Shown here: positions 1 through 9,523 of the stretch, one piece after another
Numbering within the stretch: position 1 is the first letter of the stretch
Layout: every line of letters starts with the position of its first letter
Assembly: GCF_009602435.1 (NCBI RefSeq)
Contig: NZ_VZDQ01000026.1
Location: 248,001-312,000, forward strand
Direction: 5' to 3'
From: Sediminibacillus terrae
GTDB taxonomy: Bacteria > Bacillota > Bacilli > Bacillales > Amphibacillaceae
DNA length: 64,000 nt
The notes under the pieces: generated by a model
Databases searched by the model: none
What the model was told of the DNA's origin: nothing
The model's input: the letters and a program-made list of their open reading frames with translations, nothing else
Position numbers and translations under genes: made by a program

Positions 1-458
1 CAAGATTTGTCGGTGACCCTGAGTGATAAAATAGTGAAAACGGTAAAATTAAAAAACAACTCATACTGGGACAGAGTGAAAAGAACCTTTTTATAACTCT
101 CGTACTCTGATGGAGAAGCTAAGGTGATGACTTAAAAAAGGGTCTGTATGGAATTGGATGACCATACGGACCGCTTTTCCGTCTAATTTGAAGAAATTGC
201 TGTCCTCTATTCCTCCGGACTTCAAGCGTGACTTCCGGACATCTCAGAACAGCTGCGCAATACTTCATGAGAAGAAAAAAAGAGTGATTTCCATGATGGA
301 TCAAGGAAATCACTCTTTTTCGGTTGGCCACTGTTTGACTGTGAATGTTACCGCAGGCGACACCACCATTTACTCATCGCGCAATCAACAACGAACGCGG
401 ACAGCGCAAGTGGTTTGGCACAACGTTTCCCTCTGGAATTCACAAATGAGAAAACTAC
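1..458. other. Intergenic stretch without a convincing gene
   Basis: No open frame here has a ribosome binding site and recognisable family. The stretch holds two strong hairpins: 141-172 (11-bp arms, one G-T pair, followed by CTTTT) and 277-320 (16-bp perfect arms with A and T runs on the two sides). They look like terminators shared by the leftward amidohydrolase gene and an unseen gene left of the window. Confidence 0.6.
277..320. terminator. Bidirectional terminator downstream of the ytcJ-like gene
   Basis: Perfect inverted repeat, arms 277-292 and 305-320, 12-nt loop, A-run on the left arm and T-run on the right arm, so it can end transcription in both directions. It lies about 140 bp beyond the stop codon of the leftward amidohydrolase. 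Confidence 0.75.
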
Positions 459-2072
459 TTAATACGTTTCTTGCTGCCAGTGATTTTTCTGATAAACGAC
501 TGTCTCATCCACTACAGTATTTTGGACCTGTAATGTGGTAATTTGCTCGGGACTGATTTTAAAAGGATCCCGATCAAAGATAGTAAAATCAGCATTATAT
601 CCTGGAGCTATTTTCCCCTGGTCCTGCTCATGGCAAGATGCATAAGCACTGCCATTTGTATATAAAGAAATTGCCTCGTACATGGTCAACCGCTCATCTT
701 CTTGATAGCTGGCACCGTCCACACTCGATTTTCTCAAAACAGCCGCTTCTATCCCCAGCAACGGATTGATACTCTCAATCGGAGCATCAGAACCAGCAGC
801 ACAAGAAATACCCCTCTCAAGAAAGGTTTTCCAAGCATATGCATGCGACAAGCGACGTTCCCCTATCCTCTCGATAATCCACGGGAAATCCGATGCGACA
901 AAGGTGGGTTGAATATCCAGCACGACATCAAGCTCTGTCAGTAAGTCCAGCAGACGGTCGTTAACAATCTGGGCATGGATAATCCGGTCACGTCTTCCAT
1001 TCTCCAGAGGATACTTTCTCAGCGTTTCTGCAACAGTTTCGACTGCCTTGTCCCCAATACCATGAACAGCAACAGGCATGCCGTAGCCTCTCGCTTTTTG
1101 GACCAGTGTTTCCAGACTTTCTACGGTATGAATATTGATACCTTCATTTTCCCGGTCATCTTCATAAGGTTCTGTAAGCCAAGCTGTCCTGCCGCCAAGC
1201 GCACCGTCGGAAAAAATTTTCATCGCACCCATTTCAATGAATTCAGTACCTTTATGGTAATCAAGACCTGTCGAAACCATATCGTCGATTACCTCATGAT
1301 GAACAAGTAAGTGAGCGCGGAATTTTCGTTTATCCCCATCCACTCCGTTCGTAAAGGCATGGTATGTTTTCAGAAAACCACCGTAGTAATTTAAATCTTC
1401 TGTATGGCCGCCAACCAGCCCGTTTCGATGTAAATCATCAATTGCGGTTTGTACGATAGCAGTCAAATGTTCCTCAGACATTTCCGGAATGACATTTTTA
1501 ATGAATTCCTGTGCAGTATCAAGGAAATAACCTGTTGCTTCTCCAGAAGCATCCCTTACAATGACACCTCCCTGAGGATTCTCCGTTTCTTTTGTGATGC
1601 CAGCCCGTTCCATAGCTAGCGAGTTAGCTAGCAAAGCGTGCCGGCAAATGCGGGTCAACATCATTGGATTTTCCGGACTTATTTCATCCAGCTCCCCCCT
1701 TTGAAGTATGACGGGATGTTCCCAGTGATTTTCGTTCCATCCCTCCCCGATCAACCATTCACCAGGTTCGAGCTGGGAAACACGGCTGCGGAGGGCAGCT
1801 TTTACCTCCTCGGCAGATTTCATCTCCGATAAATCCAAATGGATCAATTTTTCCCCATGGCCGATAATATGTAAGTGACTGTCAATAAAGCCGGGGAACA
1901 TGGTATTCCCTTGTAAGTCTTGAACCTTATCGATCCTTCCCTCGTAAACTCTTTGTAAATCGGAAACGGTCCCGACATCGATTATCTTTCCTTCTTCTGT
2001 AAAAACAGCTTCAACTGTATCCATTTCTGATTTCATTGTATAAATCGTTCCGCCTTGCCAGATAATTCCCAT
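459..2072 (-). CDS. YtcJ-like metal-dependent amidohydrolase
   Basis: A 537-residue protein of the Amidohydro_3 family, the group of B. subtilis YtcJ. These are TIM-barrel hydrolases acting on N-acyl or cyclic amide bonds; the natural substrate of YtcJ-type members is not established. The HxH metal motif is at residues 66-68 (FIDSHLHI), and the C-terminal part has the typical SDAPIESINPLLGIEAAV segment and the closing GYNADFTIFDRDPF region that completes the beta-sandwich. Length is full for the family. Start ATG is preceded by AAGGGG. It is a single cistron next to the spore protein gene, the same neighbourhood as in B. subtilis. Family assignment is secure, substrate unknown. Confidence 0.9.
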   Translation of the reverse strand: MGIIWQGGTIYTMKSEMDTVEAVFTEEGKIIDVGTVSDLQRVYEGRIDKVQDLQGNTMFPGFIDSHLHIIGHGEKLIHLDLSEMKSAEEVKAALRSRVSQLEPGEWLIGEGWNENHWEHPVILQRGELDEISPENPMMLTRICRHALLANSLAMERAGITKETENPQGGVIVRDASGEATGYFLDTAQEFIKNVIPEMSEEHLTAIVQTAIDDLHRNGLVGGHTEDLNYYGGFLKTYHAFTNGVDGDKRKFRAHLLVHHEVIDDMVSTGLDYHKGTEFIEMGAMKIFSDGALGGRTAWLTEPYEDDRENEGINIHTVESLETLVQKARGYGMPVAVHGIGDKAVETVAETLRKYPLENGRRDRIIHAQIVNDRLLDLLTELDVVLDIQPTFVASDFPWIIERIGERRLSHAYAWKTFLERGISCAAGSDAPIESINPLLGIEAAVLRKSSVDGASYQEDERLTMYEAISLYTNGSAYASCHEQDQGKIAPGYNADFTIFDRDPFKISPEQITTLQVQNTVVDETVVYQKNHWQQETY

Positions 2073-2197
2073 AATACGTTTCCCCTTTTTCTGTGATTCC
2101 TTTGTTGTTCAACTAAAACATTCCCTGCCGACCAGGGAAAATTGTCGGAGTATGATGAATTGTAAATCATTTTAACCGTTTTAGAACTAAATGAAAA

Positions 2198-2223
2198 GGG
2201 TAGTGCTCGCACACTACCCTTTT
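2198..2223 (-). terminator. Terminator of the SASP gene
   Basis: Short GC-containing hairpin (AAGGGTAGTG and CACTACCCTT arms) directly after the stop codon of the leftward spore protein gene. Confidence 0.8.
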
Positions 2224-2242
2224 TGCCATATTCTCTATTTGA

Positions 2243-2437
2243 TTATCCACGGAATTGCTGTTGTGCCATCGATACCAAACGCTTGGTGATTTCTCCACCA
2301 ACGGAACCGTTAGCACGGGAAGTTGTGTCGGCGCCAAGTTGTACACCGAATTCTTGAGCAATCTCAGTTTTCATTTGGTTCAACGCTTGTTCAACTCCAG
2401 GTACAAGAAGCTGGTTGCTGTTGTTGCTGTTAGCCAT
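2243..2437 (-). CDS. sspA: Alpha/beta-type small acid-soluble spore protein
   Basis: A 64-residue SASP. These proteins coat forespore DNA, shift it toward A form and protect it from UV and heat; they are later degraded by the GPR protease during germination. The hallmark segments are visible: the GPR site around EIAQEFGV, and the [14 protein letters not shown] block near the C-terminus. It has a very strong ribosome binding site, GGAAGGAGGTG, as expected for abundant spore proteins, and its own terminator. In B. subtilis sspA occupies the same position beside thiI. Family is certain; which ssp paralogue it matches is inferred from position. Confidence 0.95.
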   Translation of the reverse strand: MANSNNSNQLLVPGVEQALNQMKTEIAQEFGVQLGADTTSRANGSVGGEITKRLVSMAQQQFRG

Positions 2438-2463
2438 GTCTTCTCACCTCCTTCCCTGTAACC

Positions 2464-3207
2464 ATAGCATGCTCGGGCGGGAAGGGGTCCATACAGTGAG
2501 ATAACTGGGAGATATGCCAGCTTTAACCAACTATTCACGGCCAATTAAAGATAGAAACTGCGGCATAGTTTGAATGCTTCTTCCTAACCTTCCTATATTC
2601 GTTCATATAGTACCAAGTGAATCAAGAGAACATGCCTAGTGCTCTAGTTTATAAACAGGAATGCAATACCCAGCGGAGGAAATACCTGGAGACTCCTGCG
2701 GGAGGAAAGGCCTCGGTGAGATCCCGCAGAGCGCAAGCTCGAGGAAGCTCACCAGCCGCCCGCGCAAAGCGCAAGGTATTTCCGCAGCCGAACACCTACT
2801 GACGTCTCATCAATAGACATAGCCGGGAAAATAGGCAGAAAATCCTAGTGGTACCCGAACAGTTTTTTATGAAGAGAAGTACAAGTTTCCTGACAAGTAA
2901 TTTTAAGATGTCTTGTTGGGTCTCAAAGAAAAAGTCTCTAGGGCTTACAATAATCAGCATGCTTCTTAGCGCAGCTAGCATACGCAGACTCCAGCGGAAC
3001 AGCGCAAGCTGAAGATCCACTTGGTAAAGTGATTTTCTTTTCCACGTTAGCTGAAGCCGTGCCCGCGGAAAGCTAAATAAAGCTAAATATGCTACCGAAG
3101 CGGGGGTTCACACTCTTTTTGAATAGGCAACGGAACTTCCTATTACATTTACTGCGCAGTTAATACTAACCATGACGGTTATAGGTTAAAATGAATAGGA
3201 AAGAGAT
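2464..3207. repeat. Gene-free region made of dispersed repeats
   Basis: No supported gene. About 2560-3170 is one copy of a composite repeat of roughly 600 bp whose second copy is at 35420-36045. Shared blocks include the GC-rich segment around 2683-2795, a block near 2860-2960, and a block with TTAGCTGAAGCCGTGCCCGC at 3049-3068. Outer blocks are in the same orientation in the two copies but the inner GC-rich segment is inverted. Confidence 0.7.
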
Positions 3208-4407
3208 TTATAACAGAGCATCGAATTCTTCTTCTTTTGCCTGGGAGTCGATTGTTACTACTTCGATGTTTTCCAATGTTTCAGTTAACAAGTCGCTGAA
3301 ATCTTCCGCCTGTTCGAACTGATTCACTTTTTCTTTCCGCGGCATAGTTTTTGGTGCATCCGGCACAAAAACGGTACAGCAATCTTCATAAGGGCGGATC
3401 GATATATCGTACGTATCGATTTGTTGAGATATATCGATTATATCCTCTTTGTCCATCGTGATAAGTGGACGCAGAACCGGATAATTCGTCACTTCATTAA
3501 TGGCATGCATGCTTTCCATTGTTTGGCTGGCGACCTGTCCAAGACTCTCCCCGGTCGTCAAGGAAAGAATACCTTCCCTAGAGGCAATTTGTTCACTGAT
3601 CCGCATCATCATCCGGCGCATGACCGTCATGGAATAACCATGTGGTATCACTTGGTGCACCTTTTGCTGCAACTTGGTAAACGGTACAACATGTATGCGG
3701 ATAGAATGACCGTATTTCGTCAATTGTCGTGCCAAATCAAACACTTTTTGTTTTGCACGTTCACTCGTGAAAGGCGGAGAATGAAAATGAACAGCCTCTA
3801 CTTGAACTCCTCGTTTCATCGTTAAATAACCTGCGACAGGACTGTCGATCCCGCCAGATAGCAGGAGCAGCGTTTTCCCTGATGACCCGACCGGCAGGCC
3901 ACCTGCGGCAAGTATCTTTTGCGAAGTGATATACGTACCGTCTTGCCGGATTTCGACTCTGAGTTCCATATCGGGCTGATGAACATCCACTGTATATCCT
4001 TCTGTGTTCTTAAGCAAATAACCGCCTAGTACTTGATTGAATTGCTGCGAACGCACAGGAAAGTTTTTGTCGGTCCTCTTTGTCGTCACTTTAAACGTGT
4101 TGACACCTTGTGCCTCTTGAAGGGCAAACAAAGCAGCCTTTTTAATCTGTTCTTCTTCGTTATCTACCTTTATAGCCTTGCTTAAACTGTGGATGCCGAA
4201 TATGGTTTTACAACGATTGATAATCGGCTCCGGATCCTGGCCATTTAGTAAAATGTACATTCGGTCACGCTGACGCTTTACTTTAATATCAGGTATATCT
4301 TTTAATTCACTTTGTACGTTTTCTTGTAATTTCTGCGTGAAAAATTTCCGGTTTTTGCCCTTTAAGGCAATTTCACCATACCGGATCAAAATATATTCAT
4401 AATGCAT
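3208..4407 (-). CDS. thiI: tRNA 4-thiouridine sulfurtransferase ThiI
   Basis: A 399-residue ThiI. It adenylates U8 of tRNA and transfers sulfur to give s4U, a UV sensor, and can feed the thiamine thiazole pathway. An N-terminal ferredoxin-like/THUMP region (about 1-165) binds tRNA; the PP-loop SGGIDSP is at 184-190. The Gram-negative rhodanese extension is absent, as usual in Bacillus. It ends 5 nt after the cysteine desulfurase upstream, so the two form an operon in which the desulfurase supplies persulfide. A cysteine pair in YEDCC near residue 344 is the likely acceptor site. Confidence 0.96.
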   Translation of the reverse strand: MHYEYILIRYGEIALKGKNRKFFTQKLQENVQSELKDIPDIKVKRQRDRMYILLNGQDPEPIINRCKTIFGIHSLSKAIKVDNEEEQIKKAALFALQEAQGVNTFKVTTKRTDKNFPVRSQQFNQVLGGYLLKNTEGYTVDVHQPDMELRVEIRQDGTYITSQKILAAGGLPVGSSGKTLLLLSGGIDSPVAGYLTMKRGVQVEAVHFHSPPFTSERAKQKVFDLARQLTKYGHSIRIHVVPFTKLQQKVHQVIPHGYSMTVMRRMMMRISEQIASREGILSLTTGESLGQVASQTMESMHAINEVTNYPVLRPLITMDKEDIIDISQQIDTYDISIRPYEDCCTVFVPDAPKTMPRKEKVNQFEQAEDFSDLLTETLENIEVVTIDSQAKEEEFDALL

Positions 4408-4412
4408 AGTAT

Positions 4413-5552
4413 CTACCCCATTACTTCGCTAAATTGATGCAGTGTCTCGCCAAGCGCTTTACAAAACCCTTCGATTTCCCGCTGCTGGTTATGATAAGAA
4501 AGACTGATACGCAATGCAGAGCTGCTTTTCGATTCCGGCATTCCGCAAGCAGCCAATACAGCACTGACATCTTCATTTTTTGATGAACACGCTGATTTAG
4601 TCGAGATATAATATCCCTTTTCGCTTAAGGCATGAATCAGGACCTCTGGTTTAAAACCAGGAACAGATATATTGATGATATGCGGTGCATGGCCTGCTGG
4701 AGAATTGATTGAAACCTGCTTTGTCTTATCCAGGCAAGACCACAGCCTCTCTTTCATATCCAGAAGGTGTTGTTTTCCCTTTTGTTGTTCTTCCAGAATG
4801 AGACGTAAAGCCTTTACCAGGGAAACAGTCCCGGCCAGATTTTCTGTTCCAGAACGTATCGATTGTTCCTGTCCCCCTCCATGCATCAAGGGAAATAGAT
4901 GGGTCCCCTTTTTTGCATATAGTAGTCCTGTTCCTTTAAGGCCATGTATTTTATGGCCTGAAATAGTGCATAAATCAATGCCGCTGTTCGTTAGTGGCAT
5001 AGGCACTTTGCCAAAACCTTGCACATGATCCACATGAAAATGCAATTTTGGATATTGCTTGGCAATTTTTCCGATTTCTTCAACCGGTTGTATGGTGCCC
5101 AGTTCATTATTGACATGCATAATGCTGATCAAAATTGTTTCTTCGGTTATCGCCGCTTCCACAGCTGCAGGATCGACAAGGCCTTGATGGTTTACTGGAA
5201 GATAGGTCACGGAAAAACCAAGACCCTCCAACCCTCTGCATGCTTCAAGCACGGATGGATGCTCGATACAGGAAGTGATAATGTGCCTGCCCCTTTTTTG
5301 ATGGGCAAGTGCGATTCCTTTTATAGCTGTATTGTTCCCTTCTGTACCGCCAGAAGTGAAAACAATTTCTTCCTCTTTGACATCAAGCAATTCTGCTGCC
5401 TGCTGCCTGGCCCTCCATAAAAGCCTTTCAGCTGCAGCGCCAGTTCGATGAATCGATGAGGGATTTCCATAATACTTTTCCGACACTTGGGTAAAACTAT
5501 CGATAACTTCTTGATAAGGTTTTGTTGTGGCACTATTGTCCAAATAAATCAC
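4413..5552 (-). CDS. nifZ: Cysteine desulfurase (NifS/IscS family, NifZ type)
   Basis: A 379-residue PLP-dependent cysteine desulfurase. It removes sulfur from cysteine as a persulfide and hands it to ThiI encoded just downstream. The PLP lysine lies in GHKIHG at 199-204, and the catalytic cysteine in STKSACSSK at residue 322. One oddity is HVDHVQGFGK, where most family members have HVDAVQ. The B. subtilis gene beside thiI is called nifZ and is dedicated to s4U synthesis; position makes that the best match here. It reads leftward after ezrA and a small membrane protein gene. Confidence 0.93.
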   Translation of the reverse strand: MIYLDNSATTKPYQEVIDSFTQVSEKYYGNPSSIHRTGAAAERLLWRARQQAAELLDVKEEEIVFTSGGTEGNNTAIKGIALAHQKRGRHIITSCIEHPSVLEACRGLEGLGFSVTYLPVNHQGLVDPAAVEAAITEETILISIMHVNNELGTIQPVEEIGKIAKQYPKLHFHVDHVQGFGKVPMPLTNSGIDLCTISGHKIHGLKGTGLLYAKKGTHLFPLMHGGGQEQSIRSGTENLAGTVSLVKALRLILEEQQKGKQHLLDMKERLWSCLDKTKQVSINSPAGHAPHIINISVPGFKPEVLIHALSEKGYYISTKSACSSKNEDVSAVLAACGMPESKSSSALRISLSYHNQQREIEGFCKALGETLHQFSEVMG

Positions 5553-5636
5553 GGAAACGTCCCTCCCCTTTTGTTATTTATGCAATCATTTATAATACCA
5601 CAAATAATCCCTTGCTACAATCTTGTCAGCAAGGGA

Positions 5637-5915
5637 TTATTTGTGGTGAATATGCAGATCGGAAAGTAATTCATCGACTGAAATGACAGGTGTTTCGACA
5701 TTCGTTTCACTTGGCTTAATTTCAATCGCACCGTTTCGATATCTAATCGTACCTGCTCCAACAAACTTTCTGTCCATCCGTTTCGCCATCGAATGGTCGA
5801 CTGCAAGCTTGCTGACATTTTCATGGTGAAAATCTTCCCAGAGCAACAAGGCTGCAGCAGCCCATAACAGCAGGGCGGTTCCAGTCAGTATCCCAATGAG
5901 CCAGTTTATTTTCAT
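5637..5915 (-). CDS. Small single-pass membrane protein between ezrA and nifZ
   Basis: A 92-residue product with one strong hydrophobic segment at about 5-26 (LIGILTGTALLLWAAAALLL) and a soluble tail of about 65 residues. No family is recognised. It starts 8 nt after the ezrA stop in the same direction and so may be co-transcribed and perhaps act at the membrane with EzrA, which is inference. The ribosome binding site is weak, hinting at translational coupling. In B. subtilis the transporter gene braB lies at this spot, so the locus differs here. Confidence 0.7.
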   Translation of the reverse strand: MKINWLIGILTGTALLLWAAAALLLWEDFHHENVSKLAVDHSMAKRMDRKFVGAGTIRYRNGAIEIKPSETNVETPVISVDELLSDLHIHHK

Positions 5916-5923
5916 TGGTTCAA

Positions 5924-7615
5924 TCAGCTCGGTACCTTACTATATGCTTCGAGTCTCTTTAACGCACCCGGCTCGACTTCCTCCAAGGCCTGAACCGCTT
6001 CTTCCAGTGCAGACTCATATTCAAACTGGCGGAATCTGTGCTCGGCTTCGGAAAGTCTTGCTGCCAACAAAGGATACTTACTCCGGTATCGATTGGCATA
6101 CTGGATGACAAGTTCGACCAGCCTTGCCTGTTCCAACAGCATTTCAGTCTGCTCTGTCATGGAGGATACGGCCTTGTCAGCTTCTGTCAGCGAATGCTGG
6201 ACTTCTCCCATATCGAGGGGCAGTTGTTCCAACTTCCCTGCAACATCTTCCACCCGATCTGCCGCCTCTTCGAACAGCTCCCAAATGAACACCGGGACCC
6301 CTGGTATATTACTTTTCGTCAATGTCCGGTGTGTATCTTGAAGTGCTTTCCGCATTTCAAGAATCAGTTCTTTCGCTTCCAATTCATCTTTTCTCAAAGA
6401 TTGAATCTGACTTCTGAACGCTTCGTGACGCGCTTTGAGTTTTTCCAATTCATTGGCCGCTGCCTCCACTTTTTCCCGGAGTTCAATATGTGTAGCTGTA
6501 TGTTCATCAAGTCCACGGTCAATACTTTCAAGATCTTCTTTCAATTGTTTGACCAATTTGTCCAGGTTTAAGTGATTCTCCAAGTCAGTATCCTCTAAAT
6601 AGTAGGACTCCTGAAGACTTTCCACTTCCTGTCTCGTATCCTCGAAAGACTTCACTTCCATTTCCAAATCCCGACGGAAGGAAGGCATCTGTTTTTCTAT
6701 GAAATTTTTTGCAATAGCTTCTTTCTCGAGCAATTGATACATTTCCTTCATTCGTTCATCGACATGCTCCAGAAAAGGCACGATTTCCTCCAACACACCC
6801 TTATCAAGCTGTTCTGCAAAATCCTGCAGCTTAGTCTTATACTGGTGAATCTCTTTTTCAAATCCCAGATGCGAGATATGGTATCCATCCTTTTTCATGC
6901 CAGCAATGCCGCTTTGCAGTTCATCTAACTGATTGGGAAGTGTATGGCGGCATTTTTTGTAAATACCCGGAAACTCCTCCATTTTTGTTTCTAACTCCGA
7001 CAAGTGTTCGCGTAAACCTTCGACAAGGTTTTGCGCCTCAAAATAGTTGCCTTCTTCTGTAAGCTGGTGATAATTTTCGATCGTCCGATTGATTTCGTCC
7101 AATTCGCCTTCAAAACGAGCCTCTGATTTACCAAAATGATGGCGGTTATGCAGAAGTGATTTTCTGAGCTCTTTCACCCTCGGGTTCAACTCTTCGATTG
7201 CTTTCCGGCTGTTCTCTTCCGAGTCAAGCAATTGTTCCAGCTCTACATACATTTGTTCAATGTCCGACTCAATTGCTTTCAGGGCGTCCTCTACTCGAAG
7301 CAGATTTTGCTTCGAGGCAGAAAAACGGTACTTGTCTGCGGCTTCTTCAGCATCAAACAAGTATTCTTCCATATCGGGAAGTTCCCTGGTAAGAATCGAA
7401 TCCCAACGACTCTTCCATTTTTCAAAATTTTCCTGGGTTTCCCCCGATAGATTCAGTGTTTTCACCCTGGATAATTCTGCACTTACATTCCTGTTCATAA
7501 TATCCATCTTCCATCCTTCCAGACGGTCGACTTCATCATAAATTCTTTTGCGCCAAATAAGTCCAAAAATGATCAAAGCGATTAAAATAAGGATACCGCC
7601 TATTATGTATGCCAT
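5924..7615 (-). CDS. ezrA: Septation ring formation regulator EzrA
   Basis: A 563-residue EzrA: one N-terminal membrane anchor at about 2-22 (YIIGGILILIALIIFGLIW) followed by long coiled coils arranged as spectrin-like repeats, in keeping with a 560-570 residue family length. EzrA restricts FtsZ assembly to mid-cell and links the Z ring with penicillin-binding proteins. The conserved YANRYRSKYP patch near the C-terminus is present. The gene is first in a leftward run with the small membrane protein, nifZ and thiI. Confidence 0.96.
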   Translation of the reverse strand: MAYIIGGILILIALIIFGLIWRKRIYDEVDRLEGWKMDIMNRNVSAELSRVKTLNLSGETQENFEKWKSRWDSILTRELPDMEEYLFDAEEAADKYRFSASKQNLLRVEDALKAIESDIEQMYVELEQLLDSEENSRKAIEELNPRVKELRKSLLHNRHHFGKSEARFEGELDEINRTIENYHQLTEEGNYFEAQNLVEGLREHLSELETKMEEFPGIYKKCRHTLPNQLDELQSGIAGMKKDGYHISHLGFEKEIHQYKTKLQDFAEQLDKGVLEEIVPFLEHVDERMKEMYQLLEKEAIAKNFIEKQMPSFRRDLEMEVKSFEDTRQEVESLQESYYLEDTDLENHLNLDKLVKQLKEDLESIDRGLDEHTATHIELREKVEAAANELEKLKARHEAFRSQIQSLRKDELEAKELILEMRKALQDTHRTLTKSNIPGVPVFIWELFEEAADRVEDVAGKLEQLPLDMGEVQHSLTEADKAVSSMTEQTEMLLEQARLVELVIQYANRYRSKYPLLAARLSEAEHRFRQFEYESALEEAVQALEEVEPGALKRLEAYSKVPS

Positions 7616-7935
7616 AAAAAACCTCCTGACTAATCCAATAAACTATGATTATATTAAAACGAGAGGAAAAAACTTCCGTTATAAAGGCAATTTCCTTCTC
7701 TGTTTCAAGCTCCGCAGCATTCAGTTGCTTTTTGGTTTGTTGCAACATCCTGATGATGATGATTACTATTATGATACCATGTTAACAGCTATTTTTGTTT
7801 ATTAATTTTCAAATTTATTCACACAACGACAAATTTTTCAAACAAGGTGGCAACAGTTGTCGGATGACGTGTTTTCTTGAAGTTTTGCAGGTGGTATGGA
7901 AGCAAGAAAAAAAGCAGGTGTCGAGTTCACCCGCT
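7616..7935. other. Intergenic region between ezrA and yttP
   Basis: No gene is supported. It contains the ezrA upstream region and the yttP terminator at its right end. B. subtilis has hisJ between these two genes; it is absent here. Confidence 0.5.
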
Positions 7936-7936
7936 T
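7912..7936 (-). terminator. Terminator of yttP
   Basis: Nine-base-pair arms (7912-7920 and 7928-7936, one G-T pair) followed on the minus strand by a T-run. It overlaps the yttP stop codon. Confidence 0.65.
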
Positions 7937-8583
7937 TAACGAGACAGTATGCTAGGCTTGCTTTTTTCATCCATCCCAGTGCCTTCCGACAAATAATCGA
8001 TCCAACGACAGATCAACTGGACATATTTCTTCGCAAAAAAATCTTGAGACTGATTCCAATTCACCAGAGTTTTCCACTCGTTCGCGGACGAATACGGACT
8101 GTTCAGCAAGCCCTTCAACTGCACATATAAAAACTGCAAATCTAATTTTGTATTGCCGGAATCACGCAAAGCTTCTTGAAAAACGCTGTTGATCAGATAA
8201 TTTTCCTTTGCCAAATAAGTGACCATCATCTCTCTGACGAACACTGAATCAAGGGATAATTCCCGATGAATGAAACAAGTGAATTGATGCTGTTCTTGCT
8301 TATAATGTATAATAGTTGCAATCATTTGCTTCAGCCGATCGATTTTCGGCTGCGCTTCGGTATTTGTCATTGTTTCCTCAAGCATATTCATGTATTGTTC
8401 ATAATAGCTGGTGACAATCGATTCCAATAACCCCTGCTTGCTATTAAAATAATAGTTGATCAACGAAACATTGACCGAAGCTGAATGAGCGATGTCACGT
8501 ACAGAAGTGCCATGGTAGCCCTTTGCATAAAATAACCTGCAAGCAGCTTCCATCACCTTTTGTTTCGTTTGATTGTTCGTCAT
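7936..8583 (-). CDS. yttP: TetR-family transcriptional regulator YttP
   Basis: A 215-residue TetR-type repressor. The N-terminal helix-turn-helix is clear (residues about 10-55, with TSVRDIAHSASVNVSLINYYF), followed by a helical ligand domain of the size usual for the family. I start it at 8583 instead of an upstream frame start because GAGGAGGTGG sits at the right distance from that ATG. In B. subtilis yttP also lies beside ytsP, and its targets are poorly known. Divergent from ytsP, so it may control itself or its neighbour; no operator was identified. Confidence 0.88.
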   Translation of the reverse strand: MTNNQTKQKVMEAACRLFYAKGYHGTSVRDIAHSASVNVSLINYYFNSKQGLLESIVTSYYEQYMNMLEETMTNTEAQPKIDRLKQMIATIIHYKQEQHQFTCFIHRELSLDSVFVREMMVTYLAKENYLINSVFQEALRDSGNTKLDLQFLYVQLKGLLNSPYSSANEWKTLVNWNQSQDFFAKKYVQLICRWIDYLSEGTGMDEKSKPSILSR

Positions 8584-8747
8584 TGGTACCACCTCCTCTT
8601 GTCTTTTACGACATAACCGGGGAGAGTCCTGCAACAGTCGCTCGTCAAATACCGCATCCATCTTGTCGAGATGCTGTTGATAATCGCGAACTGTCGCAGT
8701 GCATCAAATTAATTGTCTAAAAATGCAAAGAAAAAGGCGGGGATACA

Positions 8748-9227
8748 ATGTTTGAAACGAAAAATTACTCCGGATCCAGAGAAAAGGATTATAAATTGCT
8801 GTTAAAGCAGTTGGAGGCTTTACTAGAAGATGAGCCAGATGTCATAGCAAACCTTGCTAATGCCTCTGCTTTACTCAATCAATTTTTGACAGATGTCAAT
8901 TGGGTCGGTTTTTACATTTGGCGGGAAAATGAACTGGTATTGGGACCGTTCCAAGGTTTGCCTGCTTGTGTTCGAATCAAATCCGGCAACGGAGTATGCG
9001 GTACAGCTGTACAGGAAGGAAAAACCCAGCTTGTTGACGATGTAAATCAATTCCCTGGCCATATAGCCTGTGATGCTGCAAGCCAATCCGAAATTGTCGT
9101 CCCGCTTCATAAAGGAGATGCCATTTTTGGCGTACTGGACATCGACAGTCCAAGCAAAAACAGATTCGATAAAGAAGATCAATTTTATTTGGAACAATTC
9201 GGCAAGATTTTGGAAAAACATATTTGA
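8748..9227 (+). CDS. ytsP: Free methionine-(R)-sulfoxide reductase (YtsP, GAF fold)
   Basis: A 159-residue GAF-domain enzyme of the fRMsr family, which reduces free methionine-R-sulfoxide using thioredoxin. The family cysteines are present: LPACVRI, NGVCGTAV and HIACDA, the last two forming the catalytic/resolving pair. Sequence length and the final SEIVVPL core match B. subtilis YtsP and E. coli YebR. Single cistron ending in a hairpin of the dispersed terminator family. Confidence 0.92.
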   Translation: MFETKNYSGSREKDYKLLLKQLEALLEDEPDVIANLANASALLNQFLTDVNWVGFYIWRENELVLGPFQGLPACVRIKSGNGVCGTAVQEGKTQLVDDVNQFPGHIACDAASQSEIVVPLHKGDAIFGVLDIDSPSKNRFDKEDQFYLEQFGKILEKHI

Positions 9228-9523
9228 CAAACAGAAGTCCGACCGGGACAAATACATGTCCACCAAAGCAAAAACCGAGCGAATTCAAGATATCAATCAA
9301 ATTCGCTCGGTTTTTATATGTATATTCAACAAACTTCCTTTTATCCTGCTGTTTGATGCGTGCTTCGTTATGTTAGCTGAAGCCATGCCCGCGGAAAGCG
9401 AAGTACCTTGCCGGAGTGGAGCGCGATTCATAAGAGAAGGGTAAGAATGGCTTGCTTTTTTCTGACAAAAACCTAACGAAGGATCATTCGATTTTTATTT
9501 TGGTCACTCTGCTTTTGTCCGCA
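9228..9523. repeat. Intergenic repeat region between ytsP and dgcP
   Basis: Contains the ytsP terminator hairpin 9270-9315, the GACCGGGACA end motif at 9241-9250, a copy of the GTTAGCTGAAGCC block near 9371-9404, and a degraded complementary end near 9508-9518. This resembles a diverged copy of the 180-bp element at 46454-46632. No gene is supported. Confidence 0.55.
9270..9315 (+). terminator. Terminator of ytsP
   Basis: Sixteen-base-pair perfect arms (9270-9285 and 9300-9315) with A and T runs; a member of the dispersed CCGA(A/G)CGAATTC hairpin family. Confidence 0.85.

Noticed and set aside
158-541. Rightward frame of 127 codons at the left edge
   Set aside because: It overlaps two terminator hairpins and the end of the amidohydrolase gene, has no ribosome binding site and no family similarity.
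2440-2560. Possible sigma-G promoter before the SASP gene (TGAATA and GGCATATCT on the minus strand)
   Set aside because: Both motifs resemble the consensus but the spacer is about 3 nt too short, so I do not report it as a feature.
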